A DNA stretch of 5,183 bases from Rikenellaceae bacterium (lineage in GTDB: Bacteria; Bacteroidota; Bacteroidia; Bacteroidales; Rikenellaceae): NCBI GenBank assembly GCA_021203585.1, contig JAJQAW010000188.1, positions 1 to 5,183 on the forward strand, in the 5' to 3' direction. The notes under the pieces were generated by a model, which ran no database searches, was not told where the DNA came from, and worked only from the letters and a program-made list of their open reading frames with translations. Below are positions 1-5,183 of the stretch, in pieces. Each line of letters starts with the position of its first letter. The first letter of the stretch is position 1. Both the position numbers and the translations under genes were made by a program.

Positions 1-252
1 GTCGCCGACCCGCAGGGTCACCGACTCCCCGTCCTCGTAGACCAGAACCGCCATCCCGCGAAGGACCGCTACCCATTCCGACCACGACTGGTCGTACCAT
101 TGGTTTTCCGGTGTCGTTTGGCCGAAAGATAAAATTCGCTCCAGCCGGAATCCCCCCGGCAGTCCGACTTCTCCCTGCTCGAGCAAAATATCGAATTGCT
201 CGGTATGGGTATTTCTTACCGCCTGTATATCAAAAAGATTCTTCTTCATCAT
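1..252 (-). CDS. Cupin-domain protein, partial (C-terminus beyond left edge)
   Basis: The reading frame is open for 84 codons from an ATG at 252 to the left edge, so only the N-terminal part is present. It begins MMKKNLFDIQ and contains LPGGFRLERILSFG (residues 31-44), followed by WYDQSWSEWVAVLRGMAVLV (52-71) and an ending RVGD. The pattern of aromatic-D-Q, then xEWVxVLxG, then a beta strand and a GD turn is typical of small single-domain cupins of about 110 residues. The classic HxH metal motif is not visible in this part: the site has DQSWSEW, as in a subgroup of small cupins, so catalysis cannot be assumed. The start lies inside the end of the upstream HdeD-like gene (23-base overlap), which suggests translational coupling in one operon. 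A second ATG directly follows (at 249) and is an equally good start. No specific function or substrate can be assigned. Confidence 0.8.
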   Translation of the reverse strand, partial: MMKKNLFDIQAVRNTHTEQFDILLEQGEVGLPGGFRLERILSFGQTTPENQWYDQSWSEWVAVLRGMAVLVYEDGESVTLRVGD

Positions 253-802
253 GTACTTCGATGGCTTGGACGGTTTTTACCGCCCGGTTCAACATATGTT
301 CGTCATAGAGCACGATCACCCCGAACACGATCGCCGTGATCCCGAACAGCATCATAAAGCCGCTGGCGGAAAGGGAGGGAGAAAACATGATGTACAGCCC
401 GATCAATAGAATCACGGCAGGAGTGATGAAGAAAAACCACGGAATCGAAAGTCCGTAGCGCCGCGCCGTAGCCAGGGAAACCAACTGATCGATCCCCCCG
501 ATGGTAAGCAGAATGCCGAATACGATCATCAGGATATGGATGAACAATTGGGGCATGGCAACCATCGATAATCCGACCAAAAAACTGATCGAAGGAGTGA
601 GCGGCATTCGGAGCGCCGTGCCGTGGCTGCGGCGGCGCAAAAAACCCACGGCCAGCAGCAGCCCGGTCAGCATCAGCAGGATACCCAGGATGACCACGAT
701 CATCCGGGTGGTGAGCCCCGGCCAGGCCACCATGATGATGCCCAATACGATGGAAAAAATACCGGTCCAAATTCCCTGGTTCTCCCGGAAAAATCGCTTC
801 AT
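230..802 (-). CDS. DUF308/HdeD-family six-helix membrane protein
   Basis: The 190-residue product is almost entirely hydrophobic, with about six predicted membrane helices near residues 11-28, 33-54, 71-88, 89-108, 120-141 and 146-166. They are separated by short charged turns such as LRRRSH (55-60) and TARRYG (112-117). The repeated pattern of a helix, a Pro-containing turn (AWPGL, AMPQL, FSPSL) and a helix rich in GIxxxxxG is the hallmark of the HdeD/DUF308 family (PF03729), and the length is typical. E. coli HdeD is linked to acid resistance at high cell density, but most family members have no known function, so none is inferred here. The C-terminal tail (about 168-190) is hydrophilic and acidic, ending DEEESF, and is probably cytoplasmic. 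The ATG at 802 gives the canonical short charged lead MKRFFRENQG. The stop is TGA at 230-232, inside the start region of the downstream cupin gene, implying a two-gene operon. Confidence 0.88.
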   Translation of the reverse strand: MKRFFRENQGIWTGIFSIVLGIIMVAWPGLTTRMIVVILGILLMLTGLLLAVGFLRRRSHGTALRMPLTPSISFLVGLSMVAMPQLFIHILMIVFGILLTIGGIDQLVSLATARRYGLSIPWFFFITPAVILLIGLYIMFSPSLSASGFMMLFGITAIVFGVIVLYDEHMLNRAVKTVQAIEVHDEEESF

Positions 803-962
803 AACCGTTGTTTTTATCGATAAACATTCCTTTTATGCGTGCGGTGCGTTTTTCACTTCGCCGTCAGTGTATCTTCTATAATTCTCTCCTGCGATTCCAA
901 CGCTTTTTTGCTCCGGCATAGATTTTGAGTTGCTGTGGCCTGAACCATTAGCATTTAACCAA
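803..962. promoter_or_regulatory. Divergent intergenic region between hdeD-like gene and pirin
   Basis: These 160 bases separate two divergently oriented genes and should hold both promoters. On the plus strand, TAGATTTTG at 919-927 resembles the Bacteroides -7 element TAnnTTTG with one extra base, but no TTTG lies at the expected -33 spacing. A TATAAT at 877-882 is not the housekeeping -10 of this phylum. On the minus strand no clean TAnnTTTG was found. A 12-base perfect palindrome, TTTATCGATAAA, lies at 813-824, just upstream of the HdeD-like start. No promoter is called with confidence. Confidence 0.35.
813..824. repeat. 12-bp perfect palindrome TTTATCGATAAA, possible operator
   Basis: TTTATCGATAAA is its own reverse complement and is centred between 818 and 819. 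It ends 10 bases before the ATG of the minus-strand HdeD-like gene, so it would fall in that gene's leader or ribosome-binding region. The flanks, TG on the left and CA on the right, nearly extend the symmetry apart from one extra T. It could be a binding site for a dimeric repressor, or chance in an AT-rich stretch. Confidence 0.3.
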
Positions 963-1391
963 ATGAAGGTCTTCATACACCGTGCCAAAAGCCGGGGATT
1001 TTTCTCTCGCGGCGGTCTCCGAACTTACCATACATTCAGCTTTGCCGAGTATTTTCATCCCCAACGGATTCATTTCGGCGCCCTGCGGGTGCTGAACGAC
1101 GGTACGCTGGAAGGTGGCGAAGGCATCGGGCTGCACGCGCCCCACAACATGGAAATCATCACCATTCCCCTACACGGCGAACTGGTCCATGTCGATGGCC
1201 TGGGTAACGAGGAGGTGCTCCGCAAAGGCCACATCCAGGTAATGAGCGCCGGTACCGGTCTCCGCCATAGCGAATATAATAAAAACCCCGATAAACCGGT
1301 GCAATTTCTTCAAATTTGGGTGCTCCCCGATCGGGGAGAACTGGCTCCGCGGTACCAGAAAATATCGGTGGGGTTAGAGCCGGGGAAATGA
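963..1391 (+). CDS. Pirin N-terminal fragment (as translated if the TGA is obeyed)
   Basis: This 142-residue product contains the whole N-terminal cupin barrel of pirin, including the metal-ligand region, and ends in EPGK before TGA. If the stop is real and the message is translated, this is the only part likely to be made from the native start. It would lack the C-terminal cupin domain that packs against the metal-binding domain in known pirin structures, so stability is doubtful. An upstream in-frame ATG at 930 would add 11 residues (MLWPEPLAFNQ) that do not look like pirin. Confidence 0.6.
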   Translation: MKVFIHRAKSRGFFSRGGLRTYHTFSFAEYFHPQRIHFGALRVLNDGTLEGGEGIGLHAPHNMEIITIPLHGELVHVDGLGNEEVLRKGHIQVMSAGTGLRHSEYNKNPDKPVQFLQIWVLPDRGELAPRYQKISVGLEPGK

Positions 1392-1407
1392 ACCGAAATC
1401 GTTTCAC

Positions 1408-1435
1408 CCGACCCAGGCGGCGAAGATTCGGTCGG
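1408..1435 (+). other. Possible RNA hairpin 16 nt after the pirin TGA
   Basis: CCGACC (1408-1413) is perfectly complementary to GGTCGG (1430-1435) across a 16-base loop. It begins 16 bases after the in-frame TGA. Six GC-rich pairs are common by chance in coding DNA, and the loop is not recognisably that of a bacterial SECIS element. Confidence 0.25.
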
Positions 1436-1460
1436 AATTCACCAGCAAGCCTGGTTCCGG

Positions 1461-1685
1461 ATGGGAGTTCTTCCGGCAGGCAGAGAAATCGGATACAACC
1501 TGAAATCATCCCGAAGCACCGGCATCTACCTCTTCGTGATCCGGGGACGGGTGAGGGTGAACGAAGGCATCGAATTGTCGGAAAGGGACGGGCTGGGCCT
1601 ATCCGAAGTTCCCCGCATCTACCTCCGGGCCCTCACCGATGCGGAAATCCTGTTGATGGAAGTTCCTCCGGCCCGCAACAACTAA
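1461..1685 (+). CDS. Pirin C-terminal fragment, detached by the upstream stop
   Basis: This is the remainder of the pirin frame after the TGA, from its first downstream ATG, giving 74 residues. It carries the second cupin half (strand IYLFVIRGRVRVNE, then LSERDGLG and EILLMEVP). The conserved linker IVSPD and the IHQQAWF strand are encoded upstream of this ATG, at 1392-1460, so a product restarting here would be a truncated domain. I see no ribosome-binding site and doubt that it is expressed on its own. It is listed to show where the conserved coding signal continues. Confidence 0.3.
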   Translation: MGVLPAGREIGYNLKSSRSTGIYLFVIRGRVRVNEGIELSERDGLGLSEVPRIYLRALTDAEILLMEVPPARNN

Positions 1686-1754
1686 AAAACGGAACAGGTA
1701 CGGGTGTCCGGAAAGTCGGATTTTCTGTCCCCGGAGTGTATAACTTCACAGGAA

Positions 1755-1786
1755 GCGGACGAAAAAGGGAGTTTCCGCGTTTTTTT
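1755..1786 (+). terminator. Weak candidate terminator after pirin
   Basis: GCGGA (1755-1759) can pair with TCCGC (1774-1778), and a run of seven T residues follows at 1780-1786. The stem is only five pairs and the loop is 14 bases, so this is a weak candidate. It lies 70 bases after the pirin stop and directly before the presumed promoter element of the next gene. Confidence 0.3.
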
Positions 1787-1788
1787 GT

Positions 1789-1796
1789 TATATTTG
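1789..1796 (+). promoter_or_regulatory. Bacteroides-type -7 element (TATATTTG)
   Basis: TATATTTG matches the Bacteroidota consensus TAnnTTTG exactly and lies 29 bases before the first ATG of the DUF2807 gene, implying a leader of roughly 20 bases. No TTTG sits at the expected -33 spacing: the region at 1765-1768 is A/G-rich, and the nearest partial match is TTTC at 1772-1775, which is too close. The promoter may be weak or need an activator. Confidence 0.55.
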
Positions 1797-1825
1797 ACCC
1801 TGATTAATACATGTAGAACCAGTTA

Positions 1826-2515
1826 ATGTTGAAGATGAAAAAACTCGTTTTGCTTACCGCCGTTTTCCTTTGCGCGGGAGCGGCAACAGCCCAGGAAGTG
1901 GTTTCTCATAAATTGAATGATTTCAACCAAATCTCGTTGAACGGCACGCTCAACGTGGTACTCGAACAGGGAGAGGAGAATAGTTTCGAGGTCACTCTCC
2001 ACAATACGGATGCGGACCGTTTTACTTGGAGCACTACCGACAGAAAATTGGCGCTCCGGCTTCGCGCCAATACCCGGCAGCAAGCTTCGGCCGATGTAAA
2101 GATTATTTACAAACAAATCGATGCGCTGGATGTGGTATCCTCCTCCGTACGCACCGAAAACCCCATTCAATCGGATCTCTTCGAACTGAAACTGGCCAAC
2201 GGGGCGAATGTCACGATCGGTGTACAGGCTAAAGATTTTACCGTCCATGCGGAAGGAAATTCAGCGGCCTCGCTCTCCGGCAACACCCTATACCTGCATA
2301 TCAGCGCGGCCTCGAAATCGAAAATCGACGCCCGCGGCGTGGAATCCCGCTCGGCCGTCGTCAACTCGACGCTGAACGGAGAAGTTTTTGTGTGGGCCAC
2401 CGAACGGCTGGAAGCCAAAGCGGGAAGCAATTCCGTTATTTTTTACAAAGGGATTCCGGAAATTTTCAAGCAGAGCACCAACCTAATGGGGAGCATCGAA
2501 CAGTTCAGTTATTAA
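1826..2515 (+). CDS. Exported DUF2807 protein (putative auto-transporter adhesin, head GIN domain)
   Basis: The 229-residue product starts with a type I signal peptide: MLKMKK, a hydrophobic core LVLLTAVFLCAGAA, and a likely cleavage after ATA before QEV (residues 22/23). The C at 16 is not in a lipobox, so a lipoprotein is unlikely. The mature part has the GIN-domain (PF10988) layout. An opening strand pair, FNQISLNGTLNVVLEQGEE (33-51), is followed by repeated short strands with N/G/S turns: LKLANGANVTIGV (121-133), FTVHAEGNSAASLSG (138-152), KIDARGVES (166-174) and EAKAGSNSVIFYKG (196-209). It closes with the typical MGSIEQ (221-226). This predicts a right-handed beta-helix-like fold in the periplasm or on the cell surface. 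The family is abundant in Bacteroidota, but the adhesin name is a database label rather than a demonstrated role. The gene is flanked by a -7 element upstream and a strong terminator downstream, so it is probably monocistronic. The ATG at 1835 (MKKLVLL) is an equally good start. Confidence 0.87.
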   Translation: MLKMKKLVLLTAVFLCAGAATAQEVVSHKLNDFNQISLNGTLNVVLEQGEENSFEVTLHNTDADRFTWSTTDRKLALRLRANTRQQASADVKIIYKQIDALDVVSSSVRTENPIQSDLFELKLANGANVTIGVQAKDFTVHAEGNSAASLSGNTLYLHISAASKSKIDARGVESRSAVVNSTLNGEVFVWATERLEAKAGSNSVIFYKGIPEIFKQSTNLMGSIEQFSY

Positions 2516-2540
2516 GTACACCACATAAAACAACCCGTCG

Positions 2541-2575
2541 GGGCGGATGAGATTGGGTACTCGTCCGCCCTTTTT
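2541..2575 (+). terminator. Strong rho-independent terminator after the DUF2807 gene
   Basis: GGGCGGATGAG (2541-2551) pairs with CTCGTCCGCCC (2560-2570) to form an 11-pair stem in which one position (T2548/G2563) is a G-U wobble in RNA. The loop is eight bases (2552-2559) and five T residues follow (2571-2575). It starts 25 bases after the DUF2807 stop and separates that gene from the obg promoter. Confidence 0.92.
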
Positions 2576-2595
2576 GCGCACCGGTACCGGCCGGA

Positions 2596-2627
2596 TTTGG
2601 GCGGGTCGGCTAATTGTTCTATCTTTA
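2596..2627 (+). promoter_or_regulatory. Bacteroides-type promoter of obg (TTTG-N20-TATCTTTA)
   Basis: TTTG at 2596-2599 and TATCTTTA at 2620-2627 are separated by 20 bases, within the spacing known for the Bacteroides -33/-7 promoter (TTTG, then TAnnTTTG). The -7 element differs from consensus only at its last base. The predicted start of transcription is about 15 bases before the obg ATG, giving a very short leader. Its place just after a terminator supports independent transcription of obg. Confidence 0.7.
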
Positions 2628-2647
2628 GGCCGTAATTACCGAACGAT

Positions 2648-3640
2648 ATGGCCTCTTCCAACTTTGTCGATTATGTTAAAATCTTTGTCCGTTCCGGTGC
2701 CGGAGGAAACGGTTCGTGCCATTTCCGCCGCGAAAAGTTCGTGGAATTCGGCGGACCCGACGGCGGCGACGGCGGAACAGGCGGAAGCATTATTTTGCGC
2801 GGCAACAGCCAGTACTGGACCCTGATCCATTTGAAATACCAACGGCATATTTTTGCCGAAAACGGCGACTGCGGCCACGGCGCTCGGGCGCACGGCAAAA
2901 ACGGAGCGAACGTGTACATCGACGTACCGTTGGGAACGGTGGTGCGCGATCCGGAAACCCGTCGGACGGTGGGCGAAGTGACGGAAGACGGAGAAGAGTT
3001 CGTACTGCTGAAGGGAGGCCGGGGAGGCTTGGGTAACTGGCATTTTCGGTCAGCGACCAACCAGGCTCCGCGCTACGCGCAACCCGGAGAGGAGTCGCAG
3101 GAAGGCTGGTTTATTTTGGAACTCAAAGTGCTGGCGGACGTCGGCCTGGTGGGATTTCCGAATGCCGGTAAATCGACCCTGCTCTCGGTGGTTTCGGCCG
3201 CCAAACCGAAGATTGCCAATTATGCCTTCACCACCCTCGAACCGAACCTGGGAATCGTCTCCTACCGCGACCATAAATCCTTCGTGATGGCCGATATTCC
3301 GGGGATCATCGAAGGAGCGCATCAGGGCCGCGGAATCGGGCACCGCTTTCTGCGCCACATCGAGCACAATTCGATTTTGTTGTTTATGATCCCCGCCGAT
3401 TCCGACGATATCGAAAAGGAATACGGCATTCTACTCAACGAACTGGAGCAGTATAATCCGGAACTGCTTGACAAATCCAGGCTACTGGCCATTACCAAAT
3501 CGGATATGCTGGATGACGAACTGACTCGAGAGATCGAAAAGACCCTTCCTCCGGGAATTCCCCACGTGTTCATCTCCTCGGTTATCGGTTACCAGATCGA
3601 CCGGTTGAAGGATATGCTTTGGATGGCGCTGCAGCCCTAA
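2648..3640 (+). CDS. obg: GTPase Obg (ribosome-associated, CgtA family)
   Basis: The 330-residue product has the two core Obg domains. The N-terminal Obg fold (about 1-159) is Gly-rich, with [14 protein letters not shown] (17-30), [13 protein letters not shown] (35-47), GGRGGLGN (123-130) and [12 protein letters not shown] (137-148). The GTPase domain (about 160-330) has G1 GFPNAGKS (169-176), the switch I segment FTTLEPNLG (194-202), G3 DIPGI (216-220), G4 TKSD (283-286) and G5 SSV (310-312). G4 has Thr in place of the usual Asn, which I recall as normal for Bacteroidota members. There is no C-terminal OCT domain, so the protein is short compared with Bacillus Obg but normal for this phylum. 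Obg binds GTP and the 50S subunit, acts in large-subunit assembly and stringent-response control, and is essential in most bacteria tested. ATG 2648 gives [17 protein letters not shown], the expected N-terminus. No Shine-Dalgarno sequence is visible upstream. The gene has its own promoter and is not preceded by adk here. Confidence 0.97.
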   Translation: MASSNFVDYVKIFVRSGAGGNGSCHFRREKFVEFGGPDGGDGGTGGSIILRGNSQYWTLIHLKYQRHIFAENGDCGHGARAHGKNGANVYIDVPLGTVVRDPETRRTVGEVTEDGEEFVLLKGGRGGLGNWHFRSATNQAPRYAQPGEESQEGWFILELKVLADVGLVGFPNAGKSTLLSVVSAAKPKIANYAFTTLEPNLGIVSYRDHKSFVMADIPGIIEGAHQGRGIGHRFLRHIEHNSILLFMIPADSDDIEKEYGILLNELEQYNPELLDKSRLLAITKSDMLDDELTREIEKTLPPGIPHVFISSVIGYQIDRLKDMLWMALQP

Positions 3641-3747
3641 TTTCTCCGGGCCTTCATTCCCCGAACGGATAGTCTGCCGGCTCTTCGACCGATTCGCGGG
3701 CCATCCGGAGAGGACGGTTTCAGGAGCCTGGTGTTCAGGACCGGGAA
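3641..3747. other. Convergent intergenic gap between obg and the PagL-like gene
   Basis: This 107-base gap separates two converging genes. No hairpin with a T run is visible on either strand. The only symmetry found is TCTCCGG at 3643-3649 against CCGGAGA at 3705-3711, a 7-base inverted repeat with a 55-base spacer. That is too open for an intrinsic terminator on its own, so termination of both genes here may be factor-dependent. Confidence 0.4.
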
Positions 3748-5169
3748 TTACGGGCGGCAAGATTTAGGCCGGTTGTTGAAACGGTAACCGATGCCCAGCA
3801 TCAAAAAGTTTGGAGACTGGAATTGCTTCAGACTGTATCCGATGTGTAAAAAAGAATTGCGCGTGACGGCTATTTTGAGGGCCAATACCTGATAGAAGGT
3901 ATTCAGGTCCCCGCCTCCGTGCACCACATTGGTTCCCATTCCGACTCCTACCGTAAAATAGGGCATCACGTACTCCGCACGGGCCGAAACGCCTAAGGCC
4001 ATTTGTTTGGTTTTGGCCGGAAAAACGAAAACATCCTGCCCCTGCATCGAACTCCATTCCATTTCCACATTGCTCGAACCGTCGTAAACCCCGTCTAAGG
4101 AAAAACCGACCCGGAATTTATACCCCAGATTGTACATCGGAGAAAAATTAAACCCGTACACTCCCCGCAAAGAAAGCGCCACGGGCAAGGCTCCCTCTTG
4201 CCGGAGAATTCCTTTTTCTTTCCAGGAGCCGAACAAAACCAAATCATAGGTCATATGCCGCCTGAAAGGGGGAATGAAGCGGTCGGCCCGAAATAAAGCG
4301 GGTTCTTCCCGGTTAAAATGGTACACCAGACCTACTTTCCCTCCGATGGTATTGAGCCCTGAATTGGGGAGCCGTGTACTCCCGTTGGAAAAATGGGTCA
4401 GCGTTACCCCTGCCGTCAGATCGAGCCGGTGGGAAAGAAGCCAATTGAGGTAAAAATTGGCATTGAGGTAGGCGTTGATCCGAGAACCGATGATGCGGTT
4501 GTACTCATTCCGGATCGCGTGGAAGGGTTCCCAACCGAAGGAAAGGCCGAAATTCCATTCGTAATTTAACGATAACCGGGGATTGAAGAGCGCGATTTGC
4601 GCACCCTGGAGTAGATAAACGGCCAACGGGTCTCCCAATTGCTGCCGATCGAAAAAAGAGTACCACCCCACCCCGATTCCCTGGTAAGCGGAGCCGTAAA
4701 TGCGTCCGACGGGAGTATCGGGCCGAAACTGGAAGGCATATTGGAGGTGAAAGGAAACGGAGGAATCGATGGGTTTCCAGGCATGGTTCACTCCCCGCAA
4801 AAATTCATGGCTGGGCGCGATGTATCCCGGACGGAAACCAACAGCCAGCAGGTGGTTGAATTGGCGCAACGGCACACCCCATTCGATCCATGAAACCTGT
4901 TCCGGGAGGGAAGCCAGGCGACCGGATGAAGCGGCGGGTTCCCGTCCGAAAATTCCGGAATACCGGAATAAAAGGCTGGCCAGATCGGTGCGCTCCGTCG
5001 CCGGAGCCGGTTCATAAGCCAACAATACCGTATCGGCGGCGGCAGGAAAAACCTCCTGCGGTAATTCTGCAGGCGCGGCGCCCCGAGCCGCCGGTATGGC
5101 CGCAAGCCACCACAGAGCCCATAAAGCCCGGAGCTTAAATCGTATCGCACAATCGGATTTACAGCGCAT
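3748..5169 (-). CDS. PagL-like acyloxyacyl hydrolase / outer-membrane beta-barrel protein
   Basis: The 473-residue product starts MRCKSDCAIRFKLR, followed by a hydrophobic stretch (ALWALWWLAAIPAARGAA, 15-32) that fits a signal peptide. A low-complexity Ala/Pro-rich segment (about 31-92) comes next. From about 93 the sequence alternates aromatic and small residues in short amphipathic strands, as in outer-membrane barrels: LLAVGFRPGYIAPS (107-120), VSFHLQYAFQFRP (138-150), GIGVGWYSFF (164-173) and LNYEWNFGLSFGWEP (201-215). The segment GVTLTHFSNGS (254-264) with PNSGLNTIGG (268-277) is the signature of the acyloxyacyl hydrolase (PF09411) family, in which PagL removes the 3-O-linked acyl chain of lipid A using a His-x-Ser motif; here this is H259 and S261. 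A further barrel-like half (about 305-465) ends with LMLGIGYRF and a short tail, NNRPKSCRP. PagL itself is under 200 residues, so this is a long Bacteroidota-type relative. The ATG at 5169 is the only sensible start. Activity is inferred, not shown. Confidence 0.72.
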   Translation of the reverse strand: MRCKSDCAIRFKLRALWALWWLAAIPAARGAAPAELPQEVFPAAADTVLLAYEPAPATERTDLASLLFRYSGIFGREPAASSGRLASLPEQVSWIEWGVPLRQFNHLLAVGFRPGYIAPSHEFLRGVNHAWKPIDSSVSFHLQYAFQFRPDTPVGRIYGSAYQGIGVGWYSFFDRQQLGDPLAVYLLQGAQIALFNPRLSLNYEWNFGLSFGWEPFHAIRNEYNRIIGSRINAYLNANFYLNWLLSHRLDLTAGVTLTHFSNGSTRLPNSGLNTIGGKVGLVYHFNREEPALFRADRFIPPFRRHMTYDLVLFGSWKEKGILRQEGALPVALSLRGVYGFNFSPMYNLGYKFRVGFSLDGVYDGSSNVEMEWSSMQGQDVFVFPAKTKQMALGVSARAEYVMPYFTVGVGMGTNVVHGGGDLNTFYQVLALKIAVTRNSFLHIGYSLKQFQSPNFLMLGIGYRFNNRPKSCRP

Positions 5170-5183
5170 GGAAATTTACCGGA

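Larger units (their letters stand above)
963..1685 (+). pseudogene. Pirin family protein, interrupted by an in-frame TGA at 1389-1391
   Basis: Reading one frame from the ATG at 963 to the TAA at 1683-1685 gives a 240-codon pirin, the normal family length, broken only by TGA at codon 143. The N-terminal half has HTFSFAEYF (residues 23-31), the conserved FGALRVLNDG (38-47), NMEIITIPLHGEL (62-74) and MSAGTGLRHSE (94-104). The C-terminal half has IVSPD (146-150), GIHQQAWFRMG (158-168), the strand IYLFVIRGRVRVNE (188-201), LSERDGLG (205-212) and EILLMEVP (228-235). Pirins are bicupin metal proteins; some have quercetinase activity and others are regulators. Two defects are visible. The stop falls in the inter-domain linker before IVSPD, where my recollection of relatives has an aromatic residue, so TGG to TGA is the likeliest origin. 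The usual HPH metal motif reads HAPH (58-61), although the second ligand pair H102/E104 is intact. ATG 963 was preferred to ATG 930 because MKVFIHRAKSRG matches typical pirin N-termini. Sequencing error or readthrough remain possible. Confidence 0.85.

Noticed and set aside
303..827. 174-codon minus-strand open frame overlapping the HdeD-like gene
   Set aside because: It is His/Arg/Pro-rich with no membrane pattern, while the alternative frame gives a complete six-helix DUF308 protein.
877..882. TATAAT in the divergent region as a -10 promoter box
   Set aside because: The housekeeping promoter of this phylum uses TAnnTTTG with TTTG at -33; a sigma-70-like TATAAT has no suitable partner here.
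1389..1391. Genome-wide recoding of TGA as a sense codon
   Set aside because: Trp is encoded by TGG throughout the other genes, no other gene here has an internal TGA, and the HdeD-like gene ends with TGA at the expected family length. One TGA in one gene does not support an alternative code.
1389..1391. Selenocysteine insertion in pirin
   Set aside because: The position is in the inter-domain linker, not at a catalytic Cys, and the downstream hairpin does not have a recognisable SECIS loop.
1316..1807. 163-codon plus-strand open frame overlapping the pirin C-terminal region
   Set aside because: It is Arg/Pro/Gly-rich without family-like features, and it overlaps the frame with clear pirin conservation and part of the next promoter. 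It is a shadow of GC-rich coding DNA.
1826..1885. Lipoprotein signal in the DUF2807 protein because of the Cys in FLCAG
   Set aside because: The residues before the Cys (VFL) do not form a lipobox, whereas ATA before Q is a good type I cleavage site.
3482..3760. 92-codon minus-strand open frame across the end of obg and the convergent gap
   Set aside because: It lies antisense to the conserved Obg C-terminus and has no recognisable domain or start context.
1..5183. CRISPR arrays, tRNA or rRNA genes, insertion sequences, phage or defence genes
   Set aside because: No regularly spaced repeats, cloverleaf-like segments, transposase-like frames or long terminal inverted repeats were seen. All long coding signals are accounted for by the listed genes.

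Overview
The window looks like chromosomal DNA of a member of the Bacteroidota, probably the order Bacteroidales. Four things point there: a TTTG-N20-TATCTTTA promoter of the Bacteroides type before obg, a near-perfect TAnnTTTG element before the DUF2807 gene, start codons without clear Shine-Dalgarno sequences, and gene families common in that phylum (exported DUF2807/GIN protein, PagL-like outer-membrane barrel, Obg with a TKSD G4 motif and no C-terminal extension). Base composition is moderately GC-rich. The genus cannot be fixed from this sequence.

Layout. On the left, two minus-strand genes form a short operon: a six-helix DUF308/HdeD-like membrane protein (230-802), then a small cupin protein that overlaps its end by 23 bases and runs off the left edge (1-252). 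A 160-base divergent intergenic region (803-962) separates them from a plus-strand pirin gene (963-1685). That gene is interrupted by one in-frame TGA at 1389-1391; the frame stays open and pirin-like on both sides. Next, on the plus strand, come an exported DUF2807 (putative auto-transporter adhesin, head GIN domain) protein (1826-2515), a strong intrinsic terminator (2541-2575), a Bacteroides-type promoter (2596-2627) and the essential GTPase Obg (2648-3640). A convergent 107-base gap follows. The right third is one minus-strand gene (3748-5169) for a PagL-like acyloxyacyl hydrolase/outer-membrane beta-barrel protein, whose start lies 14 bases from the window end.

How the genes relate. Except for the HdeD-cupin pair, these look like independent units rather than one pathway: an inner-membrane protein and cupin, a damaged pirin, an exported beta-rich protein, a ribosome-associated GTPase and an outer-membrane lipid A-modifying candidate. 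I see no mobile element, CRISPR array, tRNA or rRNA, and no convincing new multi-gene system. The observations most worth checking are the disrupted pirin (nonsense codon plus a displaced metal-ligand histidine) and the altered catalytic position and large size of the PagL-like protein.
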